Assembly (NCBI GenBank): GCA_964415395.1 | Contig: CAYPZU010000023.1 | Span: forward strand, 1-30,063 | From: CAYPZU01 sp964415395 | GTDB lineage: Bacteria > Chlamydiota > Chlamydiia > Chlamydiales > SM23-39 | Direction of reading: 5' to 3' | Length of the DNA stretch: 30,063 nt | In this document: positions 14,966 to 23,354 of the stretch, in pieces | Layout: every line of letters starts with the position of its first letter | How positions within the stretch are numbered: position 1 is the stretch's first letter | Notes under the pieces: generated by a model | Seen by the model: only the letters and a program-made list of their open reading frames with translations | Databases searched by the model: none | What the model was told of the DNA's origin: nothing | Program-made: the position numbers and the translations under genes

Positions 14966-16537
14966 ATGGCCTACTTAAAAGATTTTCGCGAAAGAATACA
15001 AAATAATGATTACCCGGGATTCCTGAAAATCTGGGAAGAATATTGCTACGGCGATCAGCCCGATGGGGAAGAAATCGCCGCAGTCCTCGAAAGCGTAAAA
15101 TCATCCGACCTGGCAAAGCCTTTCGGAGTCCATGTCGAAAGAATCCTCCCCCTTTGGAGAGAGCTGAAAGACCCGAAGCACGTCCAGGACGTACTGCGCC
15201 TGATCTTCGATCTGCAGACCTCGAATAGCGAAGAGCTGGCGGATCTGGCAACGGAATTTCTCAAAAACAAATACGCGAACGATCCGCTTCTTCTGGAAAA
15301 ATTCCGACTGATCGGCCTCCGCAATCGCGAACGCTTCCAATCGGCGATCCGAAATTACGAGCTTTTGACCCATATGAAAAAAGGGAACTATGTGTTCCAT
15401 ACGGGCGGATGGGGAACGGGAGAGATCGTCGATGTTTCTCTCGTAAGGGAAGAGCTGAGCCTCGAATTCGAATATGTCGTCGGACAGCAGCATCTTTCGT
15501 TCGAGAAAGCGTTCAAAACCCTGGTTTGCCTCACTCCCGAACATTTCTATTCCCGCCGCTTCGGATACCCGGATGAACTGGAGAAAGAGGCGAAAGAAAA
15601 TCCGGCGGAAGTGATCCGGATGCTCCTCAAAGATCTCGGGCCCAAGACCGCGGCGGAAATCAAAGAAGAAATGTGCGATCTCGTGATTCCGGCTGACGAT
15701 TGGAATAGATGGTGGCAGACAGCGCGGGCCAAGCTGAAAAAAGATACGAAAATCGAATCTCCGAAGGAACTCAAAGAGCCCTTCAGGCTGAGAACGGTAG
15801 AGATGCCCCACGAAGTCGCCCTCCACAAAGCCCTGGAGACGAAGCCGACGGTGACCGCCACGATCCAGATGGTCTACGCGTTCCTGAGAGATTTTCCAGA
15901 AACGCTGAAAAACGCTGAATTCAAAGCTTCCCTTGAAGCGAAAATGAAAGATCTTCTGGAGCAGGAACAGTTAAACGAGAGCCAAAAACTGCAGGTTCTC
16001 TTCTTCCTCGAGGATCTGGGAACGCCGAAAACAGCGGATCTGATCAATGAAACGCTCGTCCAGATGACGAACGCCTCCGAGGTGATCCGTTCCATGGAAG
16101 TGATGGCATTCCAGAAAAAAGCGCTCCAGAAAATCCGCAAATTGCGAAAAGATTGGAACGAAATCTACCTGGACCTGATCTATGCTGTCGACCAGAACCT
16201 GCTTAGGGATTTTCTGTTAACCGAACTGGATGCGCCGCAGACGAAAGACGCATTGAAGCAGAAACTCGCCCAGCTTCTGATCCACCCCCTCTCTTTCCCC
16301 GATATCTTCATTTGGTACTTCCAGAAGATCATCGAAAAAAAATCGAAGCTTCCGTTTACCGAAGCCGATGGACAGAACCGGTTTTTCGAAGGACTTCTCA
16401 TTATTCTCGACCATTTGGAACAAAAGCCGCAGCACCGCGATCTTTCAAAAAAGATCATTTCGCTGATCACCGCCGACCGCTACAAGATCGTCCGCGACAT
16501 CATGCAGCAGTCGAGCCTGGAAGAGGTAAAAGAGTAA
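14966..16537 (+). CDS. greA: Long chlamydial GreA, N-terminal part, ending at an in-frame TAA
   Basis: In Chlamydiae GreA is unusually long (about 720 residues) because a large N-terminal region precedes the ordinary GreA module. Here that region is 523 residues and stops at a TAA at 16535-16537. The same frame continues without another stop to 17137, and the sum of both parts, 723 codons, is the family length. The N-terminal region is highly charged and helical, and contains a small beta-rich module around residues 137-190 (NYVFHTGGWGTGEIVDV) resembling KOW/CarD-like RNA-polymerase-binding domains; that resemblance is tentative. A promoter lies upstream; the ribosome site (GAGAAA) is weak. 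Either a sequencing error or a real nonsense mutation separates it from its catalytic module. Confidence 0.8.
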   Translation: MAYLKDFRERIQNNDYPGFLKIWEEYCYGDQPDGEEIAAVLESVKSSDLAKPFGVHVERILPLWRELKDPKHVQDVLRLIFDLQTSNSEELADLATEFLKNKYANDPLLLEKFRLIGLRNRERFQSAIRNYELLTHMKKGNYVFHTGGWGTGEIVDVSLVREELSLEFEYVVGQQHLSFEKAFKTLVCLTPEHFYSRRFGYPDELEKEAKENPAEVIRMLLKDLGPKTAAEIKEEMCDLVIPADDWNRWWQTARAKLKKDTKIESPKELKEPFRLRTVEMPHEVALHKALETKPTVTATIQMVYAFLRDFPETLKNAEFKASLEAKMKDLLEQEQLNESQKLQVLFFLEDLGTPKTADLINETLVQMTNASEVIRSMEVMAFQKKALQKIRKLRKDWNEIYLDLIYAVDQNLLRDFLLTELDAPQTKDALKQKLAQLLIHPLSFPDIFIWYFQKIIEKKSKLPFTEADGQNRFFEGLLIILDHLEQKPQHRDLSKKIISLITADRYKIVRDIMQQSSLEEVKE

Positions 16538-17137
16538 CTTCTTCTCGCGACGAAGTGCGGATCGCTGACCGACCATGATATCAAGATTCTCCACACTTTG
16601 GGCGAAGTCGTTCATCCTTCTCTTGCCCGCCTCAGAAAAGACAAAGAGCAAGGCGATGAGGAAGAAGACATCCTCTGGTCCACCCAAGAAGGGTATCAGA
16701 GAACGCAGCTCCGCATCCAGCAGATCGCTACAGTCGAAACGGTGAATAATGCGAGAGAGATCGAGACGGCGCGCGCCCACGGCGACTTGAGAGAGAACGC
16801 TGAATTCAAAGCCGCGCTCGAAAGACGGGCCCGCCTCCAATCCGAATTGAAATTCCTTTCGGATCAGATCGCCCGCGCCCGCGTTCTCACAAAGGCCGAT
16901 GTCCTTGCTGATGAAGTTGGGATCGGAGCCGTTGTCCACTGCAAAGACTCGAAAGGGGAGCATCTGAAATACACGCTTCTGGGCCCCTGGGACGCAGATC
17001 CGGAAAAACGGATCCTCTCGTTCCAATCAAAACTCGCTCAAGCGATGAAAGGAAAGAGCGTCGGTGAAAAATTCGATTTCCAGGGCGAAAAATTCACCAT
17101 CACCGACATCGATAATTATTTTGATCAGAATAATTAG
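16538..17137 (+). CDS. greA: Long chlamydial GreA, C-terminal GreA module after the in-frame stop
   Basis: This is the true transcript-cleavage factor part. It is in the same frame as the upstream piece, with no deletion visible: LLLATKCGSLTDHDIKIL follows the TAA directly. The GreA coiled coil contains ETARAHGDLRENAEF, which keeps the tip Asp and Glu that coordinate Mg in the polymerase active centre. The C-terminal FKBP-like domain runs from about GIGAVVHCKDSKGEHLKY to the end. If translated separately, the first usable start is a TTG at 16598 with no convincing ribosome site, so independent expression is doubtful. GreA rescues backtracked RNA polymerase by stimulating RNA cleavage and is expected to be functional in such a small genome, which argues for a sequence error. 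Confidence 0.82.
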   Translation, partial: LLLATKCGSLTDHDIKILHTLGEVVHPSLARLRKDKEQGDEEEDILWSTQEGYQRTQLRIQQIATVETVNNAREIETARAHGDLRENAEFKAALERRARLQSELKFLSDQIARARVLTKADVLADEVGIGAVVHCKDSKGEHLKYTLLGPWDADPEKRILSFQSKLAQAMKGKSVGEKFDFQGEKFTITDIDNYFDQNN

Positions 17138-17167
17138 ATCCTCTAGAGTGGGGGCGTAGGTTTAATT

Positions 17168-17791
17168 ATGTCCCCCTCCCTTTCATCCATTGAGATCGTC
17201 ATCGCCAGCACGAATGTCCACAAAGTGCGCGAATTCCGCACGATGCTGAAATCATTCCCCAACGCCGATATCGTCAGCCTTTCCGATTTTCCGACTTATG
17301 TTCCTCCCGAAGAAACGGGAACGACATTCGAGGAAAACGCCATTCTTAAAGCAACCCATGCAGCCAAAGAGCTGAACCGGTGGGTTCTTGCAGACGATTC
17401 AGGTCTTGTAGTTCCCGCATTGAATGGCGCGCCCGGCGTCTTCTCCGCCCGCTATGCAGGCAACGACGCGTCGGATTTCGACAACCGGAAAAAGCTCCTC
17501 GATGAGATGCAGCATCTTCTCGACGAAGACCGCTACGCCTTTTTTGAATGCGCAATCGCTTTGGCCTCCCCCTCTGGACTGAAAAAATGCGTCAAAGGAA
17601 TCTGCGAAGGCCATCTTCTTACGAAAGAAAAAGGAAACGGCGGATTCGGCTACGATACGATCTTCGTCAAACACGGATATAGCAAAAGTTTCGGCGAAGT
17701 CGGAGAATCGATCAAAAACCGGGTATCCCATCGGCGCAAAGCGCTCGATAAAATTCTCCTCTCCCTTGAATCGATTCTGAACAGCGTTTAG
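17168..17791 (+). CDS. rdgB: XTP/dITP pyrophosphatase (Ham1/RdgB, non-canonical purine NTPase)
   Basis: This 207-residue enzyme cleans the nucleotide pool by hydrolysing dITP, ITP and XTP to monophosphates. Family marks are easy to see: IVIASTNVHKVREF (10-23), TGTTFEENA (50-58), LADDSGLVV (74-82), GAPGVFSARYAG (88-98), KGNGGFGYDTIF in the second half and SHRRKALDKI near the end. Asp77 in the ADDSGL loop is the probable catalytic residue. It begins 30 bp after greA and ends 8 bp before the NYN-domain gene, so the three are likely co-transcribed. Length and motifs are complete; nothing unusual. Confidence 0.96.
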   Translation: MSPSLSSIEIVIASTNVHKVREFRTMLKSFPNADIVSLSDFPTYVPPEETGTTFEENAILKATHAAKELNRWVLADDSGLVVPALNGAPGVFSARYAGNDASDFDNRKKLLDEMQHLLDEDRYAFFECAIALASPSGLKKCVKGICEGHLLTKEKGNGGFGYDTIFVKHGYSKSFGEVGESIKNRVSHRRKALDKILLSLESILNSV

Positions 17792-17799
17792 TTGGGTCG

Positions 17800-18282
17800 A
17801 TGCACTACTACATCGACGGCTACAACCTCATCTTCAGTCTGATCGAATCGAAAGAAAGCCTCAAAAGCTTAAGACAAAAAGTCGTAGTCCTCCTGCAAAA
17901 ACGGTTCGCGCTGCTGAAACTGGAGGGGACGCTTGTCTTCGATGGCTCCCACAGGCGGGAAGAAGAGAGCGGACTCTCCTATCCAAGCCCTCTCATCGTC
18001 GCCTATACGCCCAAAGGGCAAAGCGCTGACGAATATATCATAGAACGGATCGGATCTTCCAGAAACCCCAAACTGGCCACTGTCGTAACGAATGACCGGG
18101 GACTGATCCTCCACGCCGCTTCTTTGGGGGCGAAAAGCCAATCCAACGGCGACTTCATCCGGTGGCTCAAGGGCAAGTCAAAAAAGAAAACAGACAAAGA
18201 AATCGAGCCGAAAGATTCTCAAAAAAATATCGACCGGCTGCTGAAGATTTTCGAAGAAAGGCTTAAAGAGGAATCCGACTAG
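17800..18282 (+). CDS. NYN-domain RNA-binding/nuclease protein, YacP family
   Basis: A 160-residue PIN-like protein with the YacP arrangement of acidic residues: Asp6 in YYIDGYNLI, Asp48 in LVFDGS, Asp77-Glu78 in SADEYI and Asp99 in VVTNDRGL. In Bacillus the relative YacP/Rae1 is a ribosome-associated endoribonuclease; whether this protein cuts RNA is not known. The last 40 residues are Lys/Glu rich (KGKSKKKTDKEIEP) and may be a helical tail binding RNA. It follows rdgB by 8 bp. Its stop codon overlaps the stop of the convergent acylphosphatase gene (shared CTAG), leaving no room for a terminator between them. Confidence 0.85.
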   Translation: MHYYIDGYNLIFSLIESKESLKSLRQKVVVLLQKRFALLKLEGTLVFDGSHRREEESGLSYPSPLIVAYTPKGQSADEYIIERIGSSRNPKLATVVTNDRGLILHAASLGAKSQSNGDFIRWLKGKSKKKTDKEIEPKDSQKNIDRLLKIFEERLKEESD

Positions 18283-18551
18283 CGGACTTCGAACGTGGGA
18301 AACGATTCCCGGGTTGGGCGGTAATTCGTATCGAGGAACGAAATGCTCCCAAGCCCAGGCTTCTCCTGAACGGTTTGAAGAAAGGCGTTGAGCTGATCTT
18401 CCGTCCCCTGAGCGCAGATCTCCACCCGCCCATCGGGCAAGTTGCGCACATATCCTCTTACGTCATGGAGAGCTGCATGCCTCTTGACTGCCGCGCGAAA
18501 ACCGACTCCCTGGACTACGCCAGTTACAAAAATATGCACTTCCCGAATCAT
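18279..18551 (-). CDS. acyP: Acylphosphatase
   Basis: A complete 90-residue acylphosphatase. The catalytic loop GVVQGVGFR (11-19) ends with the phosphate-binding Arg19, and Asn37 in YVRNLPDG positions the water; VEICAQG follows as usual. The enzyme hydrolyses acyl phosphates such as carbamoyl phosphate and 1,3-bisphosphoglycerate in the cytoplasm; its physiological purpose in bacteria is unclear. ATG overlaps the dusB stop by four bases, so it is the last gene of a yggT-dusB-acyP operon. Confidence 0.95.
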   Translation of the reverse strand: MIREVHIFVTGVVQGVGFRAAVKRHAALHDVRGYVRNLPDGRVEICAQGTEDQLNAFLQTVQEKPGLGSISFLDTNYRPTRESFPTFEVR

Positions 18552-19564
18552 GCTTCGCTCTCCGCAAATTGAGTTTCTTTCGCCAGCTCGATCTCATCCC
18601 ACCGGAATTCTTCCAGCAGGCGGAATACTTCCGAAGTCGAGGCCGAGCGGTTTAGATTCATCCGAAGGGCTTTGACCCCTTCGCACTTCTTCAGATACCA
18701 GCACCCGACTCTTCTCATATCGAGAAGCGACTGTTTCTCCGGCTGATACCTGACAATCAGATCGAAATGCTCGAACAGAGCTTTTTTCACATCCGCAACG
18801 CCCCGCTCAATCGGATCCAATCCCTGCATCGCCCGTAAAATATCTTCGGCAACCCAAGGCTGGCCCAGAGTGCCCCTGGCGACCAGAACGGCATCGCACT
18901 TCGTATAAGCGAACATCCGGAGCGCGCTCTCCGCATCGAAAACATCCCCGTTGCCGATGACAAGAATCTCTTTCGCTGCCTCTTTGCAAGCTTTGATATG
19001 ATCCCAATTGGCTGGGCCTTTGTAGCCCTGTTCGCGGGTTCGTCCGTGAACCGTGATCGCTTTGGCTCCCGCTTTTTCGGCAATCCGGGTGATTTGAGCT
19101 GCATGGATGCTTTTCTCATCCCAGCCGGCGCGGATTTTGACCGTAACCGGGATTTTCACCGCATGGATCATCTCAGACAAAACCTCTCCGATCAGCTCAG
19201 GCGTTTTCAGCATCCCTGAACCGCTCCCGTCTTTGGTTACCTTGTCGACCGGGCAGCCGCAATTGAGATCGATCACATCAAATCCCAGATCCTCGACGAT
19301 TTTCGCCGCCTGGCCCGCCATTTTGGGCTTGCTCCCGCAGATCTGGGCCCCGATCGGATGCATGTCGGGCTCGTAATCCATCAGCCGGTACGTATGGGGA
19401 TCGTGGCGCACCAGGGCGTCGATTTTGACCATTTCGCAATAGAAAATTCCGGGGCGGTACCGGCACGACATCCGGCGGAAGGGCAGGTCGGAGCAGCCGG
19501 CAAGAGGGGCGTAAAATACATTATTGGGAAGCTCGGCGGCTCCCAGAAAAAAAGGGGATTTCAT
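18548..19564 (-). CDS. dusB: tRNA-dihydrouridine synthase, DusB type
   Basis: A 338-residue flavoenzyme that reduces specific uridines in the tRNA D-loop. The TIM-barrel motifs are complete: YAPLAGCSDLPFR (18-30) for FMN, IGAQICG, DLNCGCPVDKVTKDGSGS with catalytic Cys104, VKIRAGWDE, VHGRTREQGYKGPANW and ILVIGNGDV, then ARGTLGQPWV. The C-terminal helical domain, which binds tRNA, starts around residue 250. It overlaps yggT upstream and acyP downstream by four bases each (ATGA), so the three genes are tightly coupled. In C. trachomatis the corresponding gene (annotated yohI, CT644 as I recall) has the same neighbours. Confidence 0.95.
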   Translation of the reverse strand: MKSPFFLGAAELPNNVFYAPLAGCSDLPFRRMSCRYRPGIFYCEMVKIDALVRHDPHTYRLMDYEPDMHPIGAQICGSKPKMAGQAAKIVEDLGFDVIDLNCGCPVDKVTKDGSGSGMLKTPELIGEVLSEMIHAVKIPVTVKIRAGWDEKSIHAAQITRIAEKAGAKAITVHGRTREQGYKGPANWDHIKACKEAAKEILVIGNGDVFDAESALRMFAYTKCDAVLVARGTLGQPWVAEDILRAMQGLDPIERGVADVKKALFEHFDLIVRYQPEKQSLLDMRRVGCWYLKKCEGVKALRMNLNRSASTSEVFRLLEEFRWDEIELAKETQFAESEA

Positions 19565-19818
19565 CGGATTAAGCTTAAAATAATTCTTTCCAGGATCTGC
19601 AGGGCGAAAAAAGCCAGGATAGGACTGATATCAAGGACTCCGCCCAAAGGCGGGAGGATTTTTCTAAAAAAGTTTAGATATGGATCGGTGTAGAAAGAGA
19701 CGAACCGGACGAATTTCGTTCCCTGCCAGTCGGGAAACCAGGAGCTGATCACCCTAAGGAATAGGAGAACGGTGTAGGCGTTGAAGAGGATTTCAATAGT
19801 GCGGTAGACAATTCCCAT
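19561..19818 (-). CDS. yggT: YggT family small membrane protein
   Basis: An 85-residue protein with two membrane segments (about 5-27 and 58-82) around the family's conserved region: LRVISSWFPDW, then DPYLNFFRKILPPLGGVLDISPILAF. YggT/YlmG proteins are small inner-membrane proteins whose role is poorly defined; relatives are linked to cell-division genes or chloroplast nucleoid organisation. It is the first gene of a minus-strand trio with dusB and acyP, overlapping dusB by four bases. It is transcribed divergently from the GspL/PilM-like gene across 108 bp; no convincing promoter found on its side. Confidence 0.9.
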   Translation of the reverse strand: MGIVYRTIEILFNAYTVLLFLRVISSWFPDWQGTKFVRFVSFYTDPYLNFFRKILPPLGGVLDISPILAFFALQILERIILSLIR

Positions 19819-19926
19819 GAAGCCATTTTAAGGGGATTCTTCATTTTCGTCATTTTATTCAGTCCCCTGCTCGTAGGAAATCACCTCTCTAGGTACAATG
19901 TGTAGCCACTAAGTAGTAAAGATTTT

Positions 19927-21460
19927 ATGGAATTCATCGGGATTCAGATCGACAAGCCCTATCTCCGTGTCGCCGTAATCGACATAAGCCGCAGGGGAAT
20001 TGAAATCCGCGCCCTCAAGTCCGCCCTTCTTACGGATTGCGAAGATGTAAAACAGCTTTACAGGGAATCGAAGAAAGGGCGGATGGGAACGGGGCTTTCC
20101 TCTAAGGATTTCCTCATCAGGCCGGTAGAAGTGAAGGCCTCAGAAAGCAAGCATCTTGAAGAAGCGATCTCGTTCCAATCGGAAGCCACAAGCCACATCA
20201 ACCCAGCCGAAATTCTCACCGTACCCCTTATAAAGAAAAAAAGGGAAGGGAGCACGGAAGCCCTTCTTTTTAACGCTTCAAGAGAAGCGCTAAAGAGCCA
20301 TTTGTCCGAAATGGAAGCGATCGGCATCGATCCCGACACAGTCAGCTCGTTCTGCTCCGCTCTTTGCCGCTTCGTCCAGTGGAAAATCCCGGCCCTCCAG
20401 GATGCGTTCATCATCGATCTGGGTTCCTGCGAATGGACCTGCGTTTGGATGGAGCAGGGGCAGCTTCGGAGATCCCACGCAATTTCCGGAGGGATCGAAA
20501 TCCTCCTCTCTTCTCTTTGGGAAGACCGGAAAAAAATTCTCCTTCAGAAAGAAATCGAAGGGGTCGCCAAGCAAATCGACCTGCTCCAGATGAAATCCCA
20601 TCTGAATCCGCATCTCTCTGAAAAAATCAACGAGATGCGCCTGGAACTGGCAAAAGTCCTCTGTTCATTCCACCGCGAAGCGGAGAACAAGCCCCTCATT
20701 TTCACAGGAAGAATCGACGCCTTCGGACACTTCCGCGAATTCCTGATGGAGAGCTTTAAAGACGCGATTTGCTCCGAATGCAAAGGCGCGATGACTCCCG
20801 ACGAGCAAAAATATGCCGTCAGCATTGGACTTGCCATGGAATCGGCTTCCCGCGCGCCACTCCAATTCCGCAGGGATGAGTTTTTTCCCGGCAAATACTG
20901 GAAGCGGCTTGCTCAGAACGCCCTCATTCTCTTCACTTCGTCCGTCTGTGCGTCAGCCGCCATTTACAATTTCGCCTCGAAAGAAACTCAGTCAAGGAAG
21001 CGGGAAATGATCCACTTCCTCGGATCTTCCCTGGAACGGTGGGATCCGCAATTGAAGAAAAAAATCTTCGAAGCTTCAGAAAACGAGGAAGAAATCCTGG
21101 AAAAATGGATTCATTCGGTTGAATCGCACAATAAAGAGTACGGCTACATCCCCCAAAGCCCCAAAGCTGCCGAATTCCTTTCCTGGCTCTCCGCCCATCC
21201 GGTGATTCAATCTCTCAAGACGGAGGGAGATCCGATAGACATTCGGGAAATCCGATATCAACTGGTGCAGCATCCCTCTCTCAGCTCCCCTCAAGAACCC
21301 TATCTCGTCAAAGTCGAGTTGGAATTCAAAGTAAAGGAAGCGACCCACGCCCGGAAATTCCATGAAGCCCTGCTAAAAGGGGATGAAAGGGTCGATCCCA
21401 ATTTGGAAATCACCTGGGAAGCTCTGTCCGAAACGTACCGCACTTCGTTTCAGTTGAAAA
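19927..21460 (+). CDS. GspL/PilM-PilN-like type II secretion platform protein (3' end in gap)
   Basis: About 511 residues are visible before the gap. The first ~310 residues look like an actin-like PilM/GspL cytoplasmic domain: FIGIQIDKPYLRVAVID at the start, FIIDLGSCEWTCVW (phosphate-2-like) followed by SHAISGGIEILLSSL, and PLIFTGRIDAFGHFREFL. One membrane helix follows (LILFTSSVCASAAIYNFA, about 336-353), then a charged helix and a PilN/GspL-like periplasmic domain ending in YLVKVELEFKVK and SFQLK, where such domains usually finish. GspL joins the cytoplasmic ATPase GspE to the periplasmic parts of the secretion machine. I place the end of this gene inside the gap at 21461-21470. I associate it with chlamydial CT646. 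Fold assignment is by eye, so moderately sure. Confidence 0.6.
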
Positions 21461-21470
21461 NNNNNNNNNN
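21461..21470. other. Assembly gap (10 N) between the GspL-like and GspM-like genes
   Basis: Ten undetermined bases where the end of one gene and the start of the next are expected. The frame happens to stay open across the Ns, which creates an artificial 716-residue fusion. Confidence 0.95.
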
Positions 21471-22077
21471 TATCAGCCTTCCTCTTTTCTATCTCCTGAT
21501 GCTGAGCCCGCTCCTTTTTACAGCCGCTATGATCTACATGGAAAAGAGCTCCTTCCAGGAGTTGGAGGACCGCTTTTCTGCAGCTGTGCGCAAAGGAAAA
21601 TTGGCGATGGAGCGCAAAGCAAAAAAGGAACGATTTCTCCACCGCTACTCGCGGCCCGACCCCTATTTCCTCGATCAGGAAATCGAATCTTTGGTCTTTT
21701 TAAAAAAAGAGAAAGAGCGGCTCCAAGCCCTTTTGCATCATCCCGCTCTACCGAGAAGGGAACCCGTTCAGGAAAGGCTCTCCTTTCTCGCAGGAAACGA
21801 CAACCGCCTCTCTTTCATCGAGGAAAATATCCGCTCGTCGGCCCATATCAAGGAAACCGAGGAGAAACAGCGGCATCCTGTTCAGCTCGACGAGGAAGAT
21901 CTCCAGAAAATCCTCTCTCTCATTGAAGATCTCCCAATCGGCTCTTTCTCTCCTCATAAACAAAGTCCACAGCTCCTCATCCGCGATTTGAAACTCAAAA
22001 AATTGACGACCCCGCTCCTCACATCCGTATTTGAAATGGAACTGGATCTGTTAAAAAGGGAATTTCTGAAACAATGA
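21471..22077 (+). CDS. GspM/PilO-like type II secretion platform protein (5' end in gap)
   Basis: The visible part opens directly with a membrane helix (ISLPLFYLLMLSPLLFTAA) and continues with a long charged coiled coil (SSFQELEDRFSAAVRKG, about 100 residues of heptad-like pattern) and a C-terminal domain of about 90 residues (VQLDEEDLQKILSLIEDL...) ending at a TGA overlapping the next ATG by four bases. One N-terminal helix, a coiled coil and a small ferredoxin-like end is the plan of GspM and PilO, the partners of GspL and PilN. The start codon is lost in the gap. About 200 residues agrees with a separate gene (CT647 in my recollection of C. trachomatis). Sequence similarity is too low to be certain from reading alone. 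Confidence 0.5.
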
Positions 22078-23354
22078 AACGACTTCTTGCTCTGATCCTC
22101 CTCGCTGCAGGAGGCTGCTACCAATCTCTTCAACAAACCGAAAGCCCGCTTGTGGCCATCCAAATCCAGGACCGCAACGGCCTGACCGAAACCATCACCG
22201 CGCCCGACCGGCTTGAATTGTACCAGGGAACCGATTTCCTCCATTCCCAGCCCTATAAAAAGGTGCTCAGAGTCTATAAAAGCGACGGGAAAAACCGCTC
22301 CCAGATCACCACCTACCATCCCTCCGGAACTATTTGGCAGTATCTCGAAGCCGAAGAAATGCGGGCGCATGGCGCCTACCGGGAATGGTATGCCAACGGG
22401 CAGCAGAAAATCGAGGCGATGGTCATTGGCGGGACAGCCGATGTAACCCCAGGGTCCCAGCAGGATTGGCTTTTCGACGGCCTCAGCCAGGTTTGGGACG
22501 AGCAAGGGCGTCTTTTAGCCAAGATTCCCTACCGGAATGGAATGCTTGAGGGGATGAGCGTCTATTACCATCCGAACGGCCTGCCCGAAAAGGAAATTCC
22601 CTTCTCCCAAAACCGCCTCGAAGGAGACGGCTTCGAATACTATCCGGACGGCAAATTGAAATCCCGCTCCCGCTATAAATATGGATCCAGAGAAGGCCAG
22701 TGCATCGGCTTTTTCCCTTCCGGCGAAACAGCCTGGAGCGAAGAATATCTCGAAGGCCTGTTAAGAAAAGCCTCCTACTACGATCCGAAAGGAGAACTCT
22801 TCAGCGAAATTGTGAACGGCGGCGGCTATCAGACTGTTTTTGAAGGGGAAAAACTCACCAGCGTAGTCGAAATCCGCCAGGGCCGTCCTGAAGGAAGGGT
22901 CCAGACCTTTTATCCCAGCGGAGAAATCCACACATCGTACTGGATCAAGAATGGAAAAAAGCATGGCGAGGAGATCGAATACTACCTTCCCCATGAGCGG
23001 ACCGACGGGGGAAAAGACCCTCTGCCCAAGCTCTCCGTTTTCTGGCATGAGGATGCGATCCATGGCGGAGTCAAAACCTGGTATGACAGCGGCAAACTCC
23101 GGAGCCAAAGAGAATATTGCCGGAACCAGAAAATGGGCCCGGTGCTCAGCTGGTATCGGGACGGTTCGATCATGCTAATCGAAGAATACGAAGAAGACCG
23201 GCTGATCAAAGGGCAGTACTACAAGAAAAGCCAGAGAGATCCCGTATCGGCTATTACGAACGGAAGCGGCGTCGCCTTTTTATATGACGACGAAGGGGTC
23301 TTCCTGAAGAAAGTCTTTTATGCAAAAGGAAAGCCGATTGATCCCGAAGACTAG
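22074..23354 (+). CDS. MORN-repeat (YwqK-like) lipoprotein
   Basis: A 426-residue protein with a lipoprotein signal peptide: MKRLLALILLAAGGC, lipobox AGGC with acylated Cys15. The mature part is built of about nine MORN_2-type repeats of 20-25 residues, with the pattern G-x-x-x-x-Y-Y-P-x-G-x-L/E, for example GMSVYYHPNGLPEKE, GDGFEYYPDGKLKS and GRVQTFYPSGEIHTS. Such repeats give elongated beta-sheet surfaces that bind membranes or partner proteins; the family label 'YwqK antitoxin' is not informative here. It overlaps the GspM-like gene by four bases and ygfA by 35 bp. Conserved position beside the secretion genes suggests an outer- or inner-membrane partner of that machine, which is inference. 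Confidence 0.82.
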   Translation: MKRLLALILLAAGGCYQSLQQTESPLVAIQIQDRNGLTETITAPDRLELYQGTDFLHSQPYKKVLRVYKSDGKNRSQITTYHPSGTIWQYLEAEEMRAHGAYREWYANGQQKIEAMVIGGTADVTPGSQQDWLFDGLSQVWDEQGRLLAKIPYRNGMLEGMSVYYHPNGLPEKEIPFSQNRLEGDGFEYYPDGKLKSRSRYKYGSREGQCIGFFPSGETAWSEEYLEGLLRKASYYDPKGELFSEIVNGGGYQTVFEGEKLTSVVEIRQGRPEGRVQTFYPSGEIHTSYWIKNGKKHGEEIEYYLPHERTDGGKDPLPKLSVFWHEDAIHGGVKTWYDSGKLRSQREYCRNQKMGPVLSWYRDGSIMLIEEYEEDRLIKGQYYKKSQRDPVSAITNGSGVAFLYDDEGVFLKKVFYAKGKPIDPED

